Below are positions 8,760 to 18,720 of a stretch of DNA of 64,000 bases, piece by piece. Both the position numbers and the translations under genes were made by a program. This DNA comes from Synechococcus sp. RedBA-s. Lineage in GTDB: Bacteria > Cyanobacteriota > Cyanobacteriia > PCC-6307 > Cyanobiaceae. The stretch lies in NCBI RefSeq assembly GCF_024345495.1, contig NZ_JAGQBF010000006.1, positions 38,454 through 102,453 on the forward strand. Reading direction: 5' to 3'. Under the pieces are notes generated by a model, which worked only from the letters and a program-made list of their open reading frames with translations, was not told the DNA's origin and did no database searches. Every line of letters starts with the position of its first letter. Position 1 is the first letter of the stretch.

Positions 8760-9551
8760 ATGCAGCTCCGGGCGCGACTGGCCCATGCCGACTCCGGCCA
8801 GCGGGTGGTGGAGGTGAGTGCCTGGGATGACGGCCGCTGTCTGGGTAGTGCCCTCGGGGAGGCTCCCAGCGCCGAAGCCGCCGAAGACCGGGCCCTGCAG
8901 CGGCTGCTGCGGCGGCTGCAGGGCCCGGCAGCGCCGGCAGCAGCAACACCAGCAGCAACTCCAACACCAGTTCACCCACCAGCCCCAGCCCCGACATCAC
9001 CTCAGGCCCTCGAGCCCGCGACCGTCACGGCCCCGGTAGGGCCGGCCGCAGCACCCGCCTTTGCTCCAGCACCCGCCCCTGCTGCGACGGAAGCCGAACC
9101 GCTGGCCGATCCCGACGACTGGAGCGAAGAGCTGGCGGAGCTGGAGCGGCTGCTGAGCCAGCTGGGCTGGGGGCGGGAGCAGGAGTCGATCTACCTGCAG
9201 CGGGCCTTCGGCCACGCCAGCCGCAGCCGCCTGATCCGCTACGCCGATCTGCTCGCTTACCTCGCCGCCCTGCGCCAGCTGGAGCCTGGGCTGGATCCGG
9301 CCCAGGCCGCCCTGCCCCAGCGCCGCTCCGACCTGCTGCGCCGCTCCGATGGGCTGCTGGAGCGCCTGGGCTGGGGAGCGGCCCAGGGGCGCGCCCTACT
9401 GGAGCGCGAGTTCAGCCTGGCCAGCCGTCAGCAGCTCAGCGACGACGACCTGCTGCGTTTCAACGCCCTGCTGGCGCAGCAGCTGGAGACCCCCAGCGCG
9501 CCCAGCCGGGAGCCCGGCATTCCTTCGCCAGCAGGGCCGGCCCCAGGCTGA
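8760..9551 (+). CDS. Conserved cyanobacterial hypothetical protein with two tandem ~45-residue repeats
   Basis: About 263 residues from the ATG at 8760; a GTG directly before it is an alternative. The N-terminal ~60 residues look like a small folded domain (VEVSAWDDGRCLGSALGEA), followed by an Ala/Pro linker. Two similar helical units come next: one with LLSQLGWGREQESIYLQRAFG and one with LLERLGWGAAQGRALLEREF, each followed by a helix with a Leu-rich LL(A)xL motif. No known domain was recognised. The 3' end overlaps the convergent HExxH gene by 92 nt. Confidence 0.7.
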   Translation: MQLRARLAHADSGQRVVEVSAWDDGRCLGSALGEAPSAEAAEDRALQRLLRRLQGPAAPAAATPAATPTPVHPPAPAPTSPQALEPATVTAPVGPAAAPAFAPAPAPAATEAEPLADPDDWSEELAELERLLSQLGWGREQESIYLQRAFGHASRSRLIRYADLLAYLAALRQLEPGLDPAQAALPQRRSDLLRRSDGLLERLGWGAAQGRALLEREFSLASRQQLSDDDLLRFNALLAQQLETPSAPSREPGIPSPAGPAPG

Positions 9552-10362
9552 GCTGGTCCTGATTGGCGTAGGCCTCCTGCTCCAGGCGGATCTCGGTGGG
9601 GCTGGCCCTGGCATAGACGGGGTCCTCCAGGTGGCGCCGGTTGATGGGATCCAGCACGATCGAGAGCCCCAGCAGCTGGGGCCGTGCCCCCAGGCCACCC
9701 CGGCGACAGCTCTGGGCCACATGGATCGCTTCGTGGTTGAGCACCCGGGCGAACTCCACGCTTCCCTTCTCGATCACATCGGGGCGAATGCGCAGGGTGC
9801 GGGCCGCCGGTTCCCATTCGCCGGCGGCCCTGGATTTGCGGGGTGGGCCGATCACCACCTGCACCCCAGATCGCTCCAGCATGGTCAGCAGCCGGGCGAT
9901 GGCGTCCCGTTCCAGCTGGTGGCTGGGGGGATTGCGGCGCAGCTCCTCGATCTGGGCGATGCTCAACGGCGGATCCCCCAGGCGCCGCTTGTAGAGATAG
10001 CGGATGCGTCCATTGCCGAGGGGTTCAGCCCGCGGCAGCCAACTCTGATCTGCCCGCTCCAGTTGGGCCAGCAGTCCTGGCAGAGCGGCGCTGGTGAGCA
10101 GCCGATCGCCGGGTCGCGGCGGCTGCGGACGGCTGGCGAGCACCACCTCCTGCAGTTGGAGGCTGAAGTCCTGCAGGGCCAGGAGGGTGTCGTTGGCGCG
10201 GGGCTGGGGCGGCAGCAGCGCCAGGGCGGCCAGAGCGCCGCCGGCGCTGAGGACCAGGCCGATCAGAACCGCCGGGAGGCCAGCGGCGGCTGGGCGGGGT
10301 CTGGGGCGGCGGCCACTGCGGGCTGGGCGGGGACGGCGCGAGGGACGGCGGGCGTTGCTCAT
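9460..10362 (-). CDS. Membrane-anchored HExxH protein, putative metallopeptidase
   Basis: The 300-residue protein begins with a very basic N-terminus ([18 protein letters not shown]) and a single membrane segment near residues 29-50, so it is probably anchored with its C-terminus outside. Near residue 210, [19 protein letters not shown] contains a HExxH zinc motif followed by a cysteine. A similar HEATHRMQACRGG segment occurs in the secreted protein at 14982, suggesting one family. [11 protein letters not shown] further on may supply a third metal ligand. Substrate unknown. The 3' end overlaps the neighbouring gene by 92 nt. Confidence 0.72.
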   Translation of the reverse strand: MSNARRPSRRPRPARSGRRPRPRPAAAGLPAVLIGLVLSAGGALAALALLPPQPRANDTLLALQDFSLQLQEVVLASRPQPPRPGDRLLTSAALPGLLAQLERADQSWLPRAEPLGNGRIRYLYKRRLGDPPLSIAQIEELRRNPPSHQLERDAIARLLTMLERSGVQVVIGPPRKSRAAGEWEPAARTLRIRPDVIEKGSVEFARVLNHEAIHVAQSCRRGGLGARPQLLGLSIVLDPINRRHLEDPVYARASPTEIRLEQEAYANQDQLSLGPALLAKECRAPGWARWGSPAAAPAGR

Positions 10363-10501
10363 GACGGCGCCAGGTGCGCGCAAATGGTTGGAGCGGATGG
10401 TCTCAGGACTCTGGTCCTGGCGCCTGGGGGGAATCCTGGCGGGAGACCGCGGCCGCTGCCGCCGCTTGCGAAGATCGATCCCCGCGCCTGCCTGCCCTCC
10501 G

Positions 10502-13500
10502 ATGCCCCTCACCGCCCTGGTGCGCCAGCTCGAGCAGGTGCCCCTCACCGGAGAGGTGCTGGAGCGCAGTAGGCGGCCTGAGCGCCTGCGGCTCAGTGGC
10601 GCGGGCCGGGCGGCGCGGGCGCTGATCGCCAGTGCCCTGGCCCGTCGCGGCGGCCGGCCGCTGGTGGTGATCGTGCCCACCCTGGAGGAGGCCGGCCGCT
10701 GGACGGCCCTGCTGGAGCTGATGGGCTGGCCCACGGCACAGCTCTATCCCACCAGCGAGGGATCCCCCTATGAACCCTTTGATCCCACCAGCGAGATCAC
10801 CTGGGGCCAGCTGCAGGTGATCAGCGAGCTGATCGATGGCACGGGCCGCTCCTGGTCGGGAGCGATCGTGGCCACCGAGAGGGCCCTGCAGCCCCACCTG
10901 CCGCCGCCCGAGGCCCTGGCCGGCCGATGCCTGAGCCTGCGCAAGGGCAGCAGCGTCGACCTCGAGGAGCTGGCCGATACCCTCACCCGCCTGGGCTACG
11001 AGCGGGTGCCGACGATCGAGCAGGAGGGCAGCTGGAGCCGCCGCGGCGACATCGTGGATGTGTATCCGGTGAGCGCCGAGCTGCCGGTGCGGCTGGAGTT
11101 CTTCGGGGAAGACCTGGAGAAGCTCAGGGAGTTCGATCCCGCCAGCCAGCGCTCCCTCGATGCGATCGAGGCGGTGCGACTCACCCCCACGGGCTATGCC
11201 CCGCTGATCGCCGATGCCCTGCGCGAGTCGATGCCGGAGGCCCTCAGCGAGCTGCTGACTCCCGAGGCCCTCGAGCAGCTGCTGGAGGGGGGCACGCCCG
11301 AGGGGATGCGCCGGCTGATGGGCCTGGCCTGGGGGCAGCCCGCCTCCCTGCTCGACTACCTGCCTGAGGCCACGCTGATCGCTGTGGATGAGCGGCGCCA
11401 GGGTCTTGCCCATGGCCAGCAATGGTTCGATCACGCCAGCGACCACCACGCCGAGCTGAGCGCTGCGCTGCCTGCGGACTGCCTGCCGCCGTCGCTGCAC
11501 CGGTCGGTGGTGGCCGCCCTGGCGGATTCCGATCACTTCGCCGGCTTCGATCTGGCCGAACTGCACGAGAGCGATCGGCACCCCAACACCTTCGATCTCT
11601 CCAGCCGTCCGGTGCCGGCACACCCCAACGCCTTCGGCCGTCTGGCGGCGCTGGTGAAGGGCTACCAGCAGGAGAAGGCCCGGGTCTGGCTGGTGTCAGC
11701 CCAGCCCAGCCGGGCGGTGGCGCTGCTGGAGGAGCACGACTGCCCCACCCGCTTCGTTCCCAATCCCCACGATTTTCCGGCGATCGAGCGCCTGATCGAG
11801 CAGGCCACGCCGGTGGCCCTGAAGCTGCGTGGCACCGCTGAGCTGGAGGGTCTGCAGCTGCCCGCCTGGCGGCTGGTGCTGCTCACCGACCGGGAGTTCT
11901 TCGGCCAGCACAGCCTGGCCGCCTCGGGCTATGTGCGCCGGCGCCGCAAGGCTGCCAGCCGCACGGTGGATCCCAACAAAATGCGCCCCGGCGATTTCGT
12001 GGTGCACCGCAACCACGGCATCGGCCGCTTCCTGCGGCTGGAGAAGTTGGCGATCAGCGGTGAGTCGCGTGACTACCTGGTGGTGCAGTACGCCGATGGG
12101 CTGCTGCGGGTGGCGGCCGATCAGCTGGGCAGCCTGGGGCGCTTCCGCGCCAGCACCGACAGCCCGCCGGAGCTGAACCGCATGGGCGGTGTGGCCTGGA
12201 CCCGGGCCAAGGAGCGCGCCCGCAAGGCGGTGCGCAAGGTGGCGATGGACCTGGTGAAGCTCTATGCGGAGCGTCAGCAGGCGGCCGGCTTCCCTTTCCC
12301 GCCCGATGGCCCCTGGCAGGGGGAGCTGGAGGACTCCTTCCCCTATGAGCCCACGCCCGATCAGCTGAGGGCGATCACCGAGGTGAAGCGCGACATGGAG
12401 AAGCCTGAGCCGATGGACCGGCTGGTGTGCGGCGATGTGGGCTTCGGCAAGACCGAAGTGGCGATCCGGGCGGTGTTCAAGGCGGTGACCGCCGGCAAGC
12501 AATGCGCCCTGCTGGCCCCCACCACAGTGCTGGCCCAGCAGCACTGGCGCACCCTCAGCGAACGCTTCGCCCCCTATCCGCTCAAGGTGGCGCTGCTCAA
12601 CCGCTTCCGCACCACCAGTGAGCGCAAGACGATCCTCGAGGGCCTCAAGGATGGAACGGTGGATGTGGTGGTGGGCACCCACCAGCTGCTGAGTAAGGGC
12701 ACCCACTTCGAGAAGCTCGGTCTGCTGGTGGTGGATGAGGAGCAGCGCTTCGGTGTGAACCAGAAGGAGAAGATCAAGGCGCTGCGCAAGGACGTGGACG
12801 TGCTCACCCTCTCGGCCACACCGATTCCGCGCACGCTCTACATGAGCCTCTCGGGGGTGCGGGAGATGAGCCTGATCACCACTCCACCGCCCCTGCGCCG
12901 GCCGATCAAGACCCACCTGGCGGCGTTGGATGAGGAGGCGGTGCGCAGCGCCATCCGCCAGGAGCTCGACCGCGGCGGTCAGGTGTTCTATGTGGTGCCG
13001 CGGGTGGAGGGGATCGAGGAGGTGGCGGGCCAGTTGCGCGAGATGCTGCCGGGTCTGAAGTTGCTGGTGGCCCACGGCCAGATGGGCGAGGGGGAGCTGG
13101 AGAGCGCCATGGTGGCCTTCAACGCCGGGGAAGCCGACGTGATGCTCTGCACCACGATTATCGAATCGGGCCTGGACATCCCCCGGGTGAACACGATTTT
13201 GGTGGAGGACGCCCACAGGTTCGGCCTCGCCCAGCTCTATCAGTTGCGCGGTCGGGTGGGCCGCAGCGGCGTGCAGGCCCACGCCTGGCTCTTTTATCCC
13301 GGTGATGCCTCCTTGAGTGAAGCGGCGCGGCAGCGGCTGCGGGCGATTCAGGAATTCGCCCAGCTGGGGTCCGGTTACCAGCTGGCCATGCGCGACATGG
13401 AGATCCGTGGGGTGGGCAATCTGCTGGGGGTGGAGCAGAGCGGCCAGATGGAAGTGATCGGCTTTGATCTCTACATGGAGATGCTGCAGGAATCACTGGC

Positions 13501-14065
13501 GGAGATCCAGGGCCAGGACATCCCGGTGGTGGAGGAGACCCAGATCGATCTGCCGATCACCGCCTTCATCCCCGCCGACTGGATTCCCGAGAGCGACGAG
13601 AAGATCGCCGCCTACCGCGCCGCCGCTGATTGCCGCGCCCGCGAGGAGCTGGTGCAGCTGGCCGCCGACTGGGCGGACCGCTACGGCTCCCTGCCCTCTC
13701 CGGTGGCGAGCCTGCTGCAGCTGATGGAGCTGAAGCTGCTGGCGCGGCGCTGCGGCTTCTCGCGCATCCGCCTGGAGAAGCCCAACCTCGTGCTGGAAAC
13801 CCCGATGGAGGAACCCGCCTTCCGGCTGCTGCGCCAGGGTCTGCCCCAGCATCTGCATGGCCGATTGGTGTATCAGGGCGGCGGTGGCAGCACCGCCAAG
13901 GTGCTGGCCCGTGGCCTGAATGTGCTGGCGGCCGATCGCCAGCTCGAGATGCTCAAGGAGTGGCTGCAGGCGATGGCCGAGCAGATCGCCGGAGCCGATG
14001 GCCTCACCGACGCCCAGCGGATGGAGCAGGCGGCGGCCAAGAACGCCGCCGTGCTGGTGGTGTAG
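10502..14065 (+). CDS. mfd: Transcription-repair coupling factor Mfd
   Basis: The 1187-residue protein starts at [12 protein letters not shown]; the frame runs open upstream but overlaps the divergent gene. Domains in order: UvrB-like damage-coupling region ([21 protein letters not shown]); a CarD-like RNA polymerase interaction domain near residue 495 ([17 protein letters not shown]); an SF2 translocase with [11 protein letters not shown]alker A, DEEQRFG Walker B and [10 protein letters not shown]; the TRG motif region; and a C-terminal TRCF domain. Mfd removes stalled RNA polymerase and recruits UvrA to the lesion. Length is normal. Confidence 0.97.
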   Translation: MPLTALVRQLEQVPLTGEVLERSRRPERLRLSGAGRAARALIASALARRGGRPLVVIVPTLEEAGRWTALLELMGWPTAQLYPTSEGSPYEPFDPTSEITWGQLQVISELIDGTGRSWSGAIVATERALQPHLPPPEALAGRCLSLRKGSSVDLEELADTLTRLGYERVPTIEQEGSWSRRGDIVDVYPVSAELPVRLEFFGEDLEKLREFDPASQRSLDAIEAVRLTPTGYAPLIADALRESMPEALSELLTPEALEQLLEGGTPEGMRRLMGLAWGQPASLLDYLPEATLIAVDERRQGLAHGQQWFDHASDHHAELSAALPADCLPPSLHRSVVAALADSDHFAGFDLAELHESDRHPNTFDLSSRPVPAHPNAFGRLAALVKGYQQEKARVWLVSAQPSRAVALLEEHDCPTRFVPNPHDFPAIERLIEQATPVALKLRGTAELEGLQLPAWRLVLLTDREFFGQHSLAASGYVRRRRKAASRTVDPNKMRPGDFVVHRNHGIGRFLRLEKLAISGESRDYLVVQYADGLLRVAADQLGSLGRFRASTDSPPELNRMGGVAWTRAKERARKAVRKVAMDLVKLYAERQQAAGFPFPPDGPWQGELEDSFPYEPTPDQLRAITEVKRDMEKPEPMDRLVCGDVGFGKTEVAIRAVFKAVTAGKQCALLAPTTVLAQQHWRTLSERFAPYPLKVALLNRFRTTSERKTILEGLKDGTVDVVVGTHQLLSKGTHFEKLGLLVVDEEQRFGVNQKEKIKALRKDVDVLTLSATPIPRTLYMSLSGVREMSLITTPPPLRRPIKTHLAALDEEAVRSAIRQELDRGGQVFYVVPRVEGIEEVAGQLREMLPGLKLLVAHGQMGEGELESAMVAFNAGEADVMLCTTIIESGLDIPRVNTILVEDAHRFGLAQLYQLRGRVGRSGVQAHAWLFYPGDASLSEAARQRLRAIQEFAQLGSGYQLAMRDMEIRGVGNLLGVEQSGQMEVIGFDLYMEMLQESLAEIQGQDIPVVEETQIDLPITAFIPADWIPESDEKIAAYRAAADCRAREELVQLAADWADRYGSLPSPVASLLQLMELKLLARRCGFSRIRLEKPNLVLETPMEEPAFRLLRQGLPQHLHGRLVYQGGGGSTAKVLARGLNVLAADRQLEMLKEWLQAMAEQIAGADGLTDAQRMEQAAAKNAAVLVV

Positions 14066-14257
14066 CCCGGGAGGGGTGCTAGCGAACGGTTGCTGTCCAC
14101 CGGCGTTCGGCGAGCCGACCAACGAGGAACCTGCTGATCTGGCTGATCACGACGACGATCCCGCCCCCTGGTGCATGCGCCATCGGCTGCCGAGGGTGGG
14201 AGAAACGTGGAGGGAGAAACCGCGTCGGAGACAATTCGCTCGGTTCCCGCCCCAGCC

Positions 14258-14545
14258 ATGACCCAGCCCCTGCCCGTGACGCTTCTGGGCTACGGAGCCG
14301 CCACCCTTACGACGTTGAGCTTCTTCCCTCAGGCGATCAAGACCGTCCGCAGCGGCGATACCCGCGGCATCTCTCTGCGCATGTACCTGCTGTTCACGCT
14401 GGGGATCACGGCTTGGGGGATCTATGGCCTGCTCACCGGTGATGGGCCCCTGATCGTCGCCAATGCCCTCACCCTGGTCCCGGCCTTGGTGGTGCTGGAG
14501 AGGAAGGTGCAGTCCCTGCGCCGTGGGGACGACCGGTTGTGGTGA
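14258..14545 (+). CDS. SemiSWEET / PQ-loop sugar transporter
   Basis: The 95-residue protein has three predicted membrane helices, the first with ATLTTLSFFPQAIKTVRS holding the PQ motif, then GISLRMYLLFTLGITAWGIYG and a final helix with ANALTLVPALVVL. This is the SemiSWEET half-transporter pattern. SemiSWEETs dimerise to carry sugars across the membrane by facilitated diffusion. The start is the ATG of MTQPLP; upstream codons do not look coding. Between mfd and this gene (14066-14257) no gene is visible. Confidence 0.85.
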   Translation: MTQPLPVTLLGYGAATLTTLSFFPQAIKTVRSGDTRGISLRMYLLFTLGITAWGIYGLLTGDGPLIVANALTLVPALVVLERKVQSLRRGDDRLW

Positions 14546-14661
14546 AGGGCGGCTGGGCTTCTGGTGCTGGGGCTTGCCCCAGCTGGGCGGGTTAAGGAAG
14601 GCTTCAGAATGTCTTCCGTCTCACCTCCGCAAAAGTTCGTTACAGTGCGAAGAATTGAAAC

Positions 14662-14856
14662 ATGGGCATGGGCGAACTGGTGGGTGGATACGGCGGCGTC
14701 ACGGCTGGTCTTCAGAGCGGCTACGCGCTCGCTTCAGCTCTGATCAGCGTGCTGGCCCTCGGCCTGTTTGCCCTGTTCCAGAACGACCAGGAGAACGACG
14801 ACGACGATTCCAACCCCGGTGGCGGGCTGATGCAGCCGGTCAGCGGCGCAGCCTGA
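14662..14856 (+). CDS. Small single-helix membrane protein with acidic tail
   Basis: The 64-residue protein has a Gly-rich N-terminus (MGMGELVGGYGG), one hydrophobic helix (ALASALISVLALGLFALF) and an acidic segment (NDQENDDDDSN). The ATG follows an AT-richer stretch with a possible -10 element (TACAGT) about 22 nt upstream, unlike the surrounding GC-rich DNA. No homologous family is recognised; the size and layout resemble small photosynthetic or stress membrane proteins. Coding status is inferred from composition and the clean start and stop. Confidence 0.6.
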   Translation: MGMGELVGGYGGVTAGLQSGYALASALISVLALGLFALFQNDQENDDDDSNPGGGLMQPVSGAA

Positions 14857-14981
14857 GCCTTACCTGCTTTCAGGCGCTGGGTCTCCAACAAGCCGGACAC
14901 ATCCGGTCAGAACCTGGAGGAACCCTGGTCATCATTTGGCACTCACTGACAGTCATGGTGAATGGGTGATGCGTTCCTTCC

Positions 14982-15548
14982 GTGGCTCCTTCACCACTCG
15001 CCTTAACCCTTGATCGTCTGGTCCACAGCCAGTGGCCCGGATTTGTTGGGCTTGCCTGCCTTGCCGCCCCGCTGATGTGCCTGGCGCCGGCACCGGCAGG
15101 AGCTCTCGATTACTGGCAGTCCATCGACGTCTTGCGACAGCGGCTTTCCGCCAACGGCGTGCGCGTGATGCAGCGAGATTGCGGGCAGCGTGGCCTCCAG
15201 GGTCTTTATCACCCGAGCAGCGACACGATCCTGGTGTGCCGCGTGCACCGGGATCCGGTCGCGGTGTGGAACACCCTGGCCCATGAAGCCACCCATCGGA
15301 TGCAGGCCTGCCGCGGCGGTCTGATCACGGATCCCGGTCATCACAGAGCGATGGCGGCCACTCTGGCTAGCCGGGCGCCGCTTGAGTGGCGATCCCTGCA
15401 GAGCTACCCAGCCCGGGAGCGCCTCAGCGAACTGGAGGCGCGCTACACCGCCCAGCTGCCTCCCGAGCAGGTGATCCAGCTGTTCGACCGCTACTGCGGT
15501 CGGCGTACCTCTGCCGGCCTCGCCCTTCGCACCCCTTCCCTGCGATGA
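14982..15548 (+). CDS. Secreted HExxH protein, putative zinc metallopeptidase-like
   Basis: The 188-residue protein uses a GTG start; an in-frame stop lies 13 nt upstream, so no earlier start exists. A signal peptide with a long hydrophobic core ends near PAPAGALDYW. The mature part has VWNTLAHEATHRMQACRGG with a HExxH motif, and C-terminal SELEARYTAQLPPEQVIQLF. A related motif occurs in the protein at 9460. It probably acts outside the plasma membrane; the substrate is unknown. Its stop overlaps the ATG of the next gene (ATGA), showing an operon of two secreted proteins. Confidence 0.75.
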   Translation: MAPSPLALTLDRLVHSQWPGFVGLACLAAPLMCLAPAPAGALDYWQSIDVLRQRLSANGVRVMQRDCGQRGLQGLYHPSSDTILVCRVHRDPVAVWNTLAHEATHRMQACRGGLITDPGHHRAMAATLASRAPLEWRSLQSYPARERLSELEARYTAQLPPEQVIQLFDRYCGRRTSAGLALRTPSLR

Positions 15549-16009
15549 ACAACGTTCTTCTTTCACTTCTGTTGAGCGCACTCGGCCAGTTCGGCGGGGT
15601 GGGAGGTCTCGGCGGGGGTTTCGGTGGTGGCTTCGGCGGCGGCTTCGGTGGCGGTCTGCCGGCACCGGGCTATGGCTCCAGCCAGGGTTCCGGTTCACTG
15701 CCGGCCGACATACTGGCCGTGGTCCAGTGCCTCAATGAGGAGGGCCGCCTCGGTGAAGGCGACGCCAGTGCCCTGATTGAGCAGCAGGGTCGCCGCCGCG
15801 GCTGGCCGGCGAGCTGGGAACGCTCGATCGACCCCCGCCGCGTGGGGCAAGCCATCGGGGCTGCCGGCGGCTGTCGCTCCCTGATGACCCGCCTCGATCG
15901 CAGTGGGAGCCGTACCTTCACCCGCCCTGTGCACGTTGCCCCCTGGCCTGGAAGCTCCGGCAGGAGCCCCAGCCAGAGCGAGGGTTTTGGGCTGGCGCCC
16001 TATCGCTGA
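15545..16009 (+). CDS. Secreted glycine-rich protein, function unknown
   Basis: The 154-residue protein starts with a short signal peptide (MNNVLLSLLLSALGQF). An imperfect glycine-rich stretch of GGGFGGGFGGG type follows, then a compact part with two cysteines (VVQCLNEEGRLGEGDAS, GGCRSLMTRLD). The ATG overlaps the stop of the HExxH gene, so the two are translationally coupled and both exported. The last 10 nt overlap the convergent protease gene. It could be a cofactor or substrate of the upstream protein; that is inference only. Confidence 0.7.
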   Translation: MNNVLLSLLLSALGQFGGVGGLGGGFGGGFGGGFGGGLPAPGYGSSQGSGSLPADILAVVQCLNEEGRLGEGDASALIEQQGRRRGWPASWERSIDPRRVGQAIGAAGGCRSLMTRLDRSGSRTFTRPVHVAPWPGSSGRSPSQSEGFGLAPYR

Positions 16010-17334
16010 ATGGGTAGGGCAGCCGGCAGGTTGGCGCTGGTGGGGTTGAAGGTGGTGCGGGACGCACTGGTTTCCCGCAACTTCTTCACCAGGGTGGATT
16101 CAGCCGCCCGGTACTGCACATCCTTCGAGGTGCCCAGATCTTCCAGCTTCAGCTTGGCGGCCTCCGCTTCGCTCAGTTTCACCGACACATCCGGGTCGAT
16201 GCCGTGCTTGTGAATGTCGCGGCCGCTGGGGGTGAGGTACTTGGCGATGGTCACGGTCATGCCGGAGCCATCGGAGAGACCACGTACCGACTGCACCAAG
16301 CCCTTGCCGAAGGTTTTCTGGCCCACCAGCACGGCGCGCTTGTTGTCCTGCAGCGCGCCGGAGAGGATTTCGCTGGCGCTGGCGGAGCCTTCGTTCACCA
16401 GCACCACGATCGGTGATTTGGTCAGGGCGCGGCCGTTGGCGCGGCGCACGTCCTGGATGCCGTCGCGGGTGCGGGTGGAGACGATGATGCCCTCATCCAG
16501 CAACTGGCGGGCGATCTCCACACTGGCCATCAGCAGGCCGCCGGGGTTGCTGCGCAGGTCAAGCACGTAGCCCTGCACACCCTTCTGCTCCAGGTCGCGG
16601 ATGGCGGCGCGCATGTCTTTGGCGGCGTTGGCGTTGAACTGCTTCAGGCGGATGTAGCCCACCTTGACGCCGTCGGGGCCGGTGTTGATCTGGTGCTCCA
16701 CCGCATGCAGCTCGATGCGGGCACGGGTGAGCGGCACAGACACCACTTTGCTGTTGCGACGCAGCTCCAGGGTCACCGTGGTGCCGGCCTGACCGCGGAT
16801 CAGCTTGACCGCATCCTCGGTGGTCATGCCCTTGGTGCTCTTGCCATCGATCGAGACGATCACGTCCTTGGGTTGGACGCCTGCCTCAGAGGCAGGCGAG
16901 CCATCGATCGGTGAGACCACCACCAGCTCCTTGGTCTCCTTGTCGAGGCTCAGCTGGATGCCCACCCCGGAGAGTTCCCCGGAGGTGTCAATCTGCATCT
17001 CCTTGAACTCCCGCGGATCCATGAAGCGGGTGTAGGGATCATCAAGGGTGCCGAGCATCCCCCGGATCGCCTCGTAGCTTTCCTTGGTGCTGCCGTAGCT
17101 CTTGGCCAGAAGGTCGCGGCGCAGTTTGCGCCACTGATCCGGGGTGTATTTGCCGGTGGTGTCGAGGTAGTCGCGGAAGACGATCTGCCAGGCCTGATCC
17201 ATCACCTCCTTGGGGCTGTCGGTGATCAGCGAGGCGGCGCTCGGGGAGCCCAGCCAGTCGGTGCCGACGATCACGGCGGTGGCGCAGGCACCCAATCCGG
17301 CGAGTACGGCGATGCCGGTGCGACCCCTGCCCAT
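16000..17334 (-). CDS. ctp: Carboxyl-terminal processing protease, S41 family
   Basis: The 444-residue protein has an N-terminal membrane/signal segment (GIAVLAGLGACATAVIVG). A PDZ domain follows around residues 110-190 (SGVGIQLSLDKE, GVQPKDVIVSIDGKS), then the S41 catalytic domain with YVLDLRSNPGGLL, the serine in NEGSASASEIL and the lysine in VGQKTFGKGLVQ. Cyanobacterial CtpA processes the D1 precursor of photosystem II in the lumen; CtpB and CtpC are paralogues of unclear role. Which paralogue this is cannot be settled without a tree. A 102-nt gap separates it from ispG upstream. Confidence 0.93.
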   Translation of the reverse strand: MGRGRTGIAVLAGLGACATAVIVGTDWLGSPSAASLITDSPKEVMDQAWQIVFRDYLDTTGKYTPDQWRKLRRDLLAKSYGSTKESYEAIRGMLGTLDDPYTRFMDPREFKEMQIDTSGELSGVGIQLSLDKETKELVVVSPIDGSPASEAGVQPKDVIVSIDGKSTKGMTTEDAVKLIRGQAGTTVTLELRRNSKVVSVPLTRARIELHAVEHQINTGPDGVKVGYIRLKQFNANAAKDMRAAIRDLEQKGVQGYVLDLRSNPGGLLMASVEIARQLLDEGIIVSTRTRDGIQDVRRANGRALTKSPIVVLVNEGSASASEILSGALQDNKRAVLVGQKTFGKGLVQSVRGLSDGSGMTVTIAKYLTPSGRDIHKHGIDPDVSVKLSEAEAAKLKLEDLGTSKDVQYRAAESTLVKKLRETSASRTTFNPTSANLPAALPIQR

Positions 17335-17436
17335 TGGCTGATTTCCTGGAGTTTGACTGTGCCCTCACGCTAGCCCGCTAGGCAGGGCTGGGCGAGGGAT
17401 CGGGGACGGTCACAGGCAAGTCAGGATGTGACCCGC

Positions 17437-18681
17437 TCAGGGATCCACCCAGCGGCCGTCCTCCTTGATCAGGGTGATCAGCGCCTCCACGCCTTCGGCC
17501 TCGGGCACCCGGCGGATCTCGTCGCGGCCGCGGTAGAGGGAGATGGTGCCGGGAATCTTGCCCACATAGCCGTAGTCGGCGTCGGCCATCTCGCCGGGGC
17601 CGTTGACGATGCAGCCCATAACGGCGATGTCGAGGCCGGTGAGGTGGGAGGTGGCGTTGCGCACCACATGCAGCACCTCCTCGAGGTTGAAGAGGGTGCG
17701 GCCGCAGCTGGGGCAGGCCACGTACTCCACCATTGTTTTCCTCAGGCCCAGGGCCTGCAGGATCGAGTAGCAGACCGGGATTTCCTTCTCCGGTGCTTCG
17801 GTGAGCGACACCCGGATCGTGTCGCCGAGGCCCTCGGCCAGCAGGGTGGCGATGCCGGCGGTGCTTTTGATGCGGCCGTAGTCGCCGTCGCCCGCTTCGG
17901 TGACGCCCAGGTGCAGGGGGTACTGGAAGCCTTCGGCGTCCATGCGGTCGGCCATCATCCGGTAGGCGGCCAGCATCACCGGTGCCCGCGAGGCCTTCAT
18001 CGACACCACGATGTTGTGGAAATCGAGACGATCGCAGATCTGGATGAACTCCATGGCGCTCTCCACCATCCCCAGGGGCGTGTCTCCAAAGGTGAACAGC
18101 ATCCGCTCGGCCAGCGAGCCGTGGTTCACGCCGATGCGCAGGGCCTTGTCCTGCTCCTTGAGCAGACTCACCAGCGGTTCGAGCGTGGCCTGGATGCGCT
18201 CGCCGATCGCCGCCACCTCCTCGGGGGTGAATTCGCTGCGGTTGGGATCGGGCTTGTCGAACACGTAGAGGCCCGGGTTGATGCGCACCTTGTCGACGTG
18301 CTGCGCCACCTCCAGGGCGATCTTCATGCCGTTGTGGTGCACATCGGCCACCAGGGGCACCGGCTGGTAGCTGTCTTGGAGGCGCTGGCGGATCTCCTTC
18401 ACCGCCTTGGCATGGGCCAGGGAGGGCACGGTGAGCCGCACGATCTCGCAGCCGGCCTCATGCAGGCGTCGGATGCCGGCGGTGGCGCCCGCAATGTCGA
18501 GGGTGTCCTCATTGATCATCGACTGCACCACCACTGGGTGCTCGCTGCCCACCCAGATGTCGCCCACCCTGACGCTGCGGGTCTTGCGGCGGCGGATCAG
18601 GGTGTCGTAGCGGGGGTTGCTGGCCCAGTCGGCTGGGAGGCCCGGACGGCTGGTGTCGGGGCGGGCGAGGGTGCCGGTCAT
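17437..18681 (-). CDS. ispG: 4-hydroxy-3-methylbut-2-enyl diphosphate synthase
   Basis: The 414-residue protein starts at the ATG of MTGTLARPD; a GTG 12 codons earlier is possible. It contains [40 protein letters not shown] and KVRINPGL of the barrel domain. [15 protein letters not shown] and [20 protein letters not shown] carry the cysteines of the [4Fe-4S] cluster. IspG catalyses the reduction of MEcPP to HMBPP in the MEP isoprenoid pathway, supplying carotenoids and the phytyl chain of chlorophyll. Cyanobacterial enzymes take electrons from ferredoxin. The upstream UDG gene ends 39 nt before the chosen start. Confidence 0.96.
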   Translation of the reverse strand: MTGTLARPDTSRPGLPADWASNPRYDTLIRRRKTRSVRVGDIWVGSEHPVVVQSMINEDTLDIAGATAGIRRLHEAGCEIVRLTVPSLAHAKAVKEIRQRLQDSYQPVPLVADVHHNGMKIALEVAQHVDKVRINPGLYVFDKPDPNRSEFTPEEVAAIGERIQATLEPLVSLLKEQDKALRIGVNHGSLAERMLFTFGDTPLGMVESAMEFIQICDRLDFHNIVVSMKASRAPVMLAAYRMMADRMDAEGFQYPLHLGVTEAGDGDYGRIKSTAGIATLLAEGLGDTIRVSLTEAPEKEIPVCYSILQALGLRKTMVEYVACPSCGRTLFNLEEVLHVVRNATSHLTGLDIAVMGCIVNGPGEMADADYGYVGKIPGTISLYRGRDEIRRVPEAEGVEALITLIKEDGRWVDP

Positions 18682-18720
18682 CACCAGGGGGGCCGGGAAG
18701 TGGGCCAACCCTGCCACAGA

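Noticed and set aside
11696..13282. 528-codon minus-strand frame opposite mfd
   Set aside because: Shadow of the mfd helicase region; no coherent protein features.
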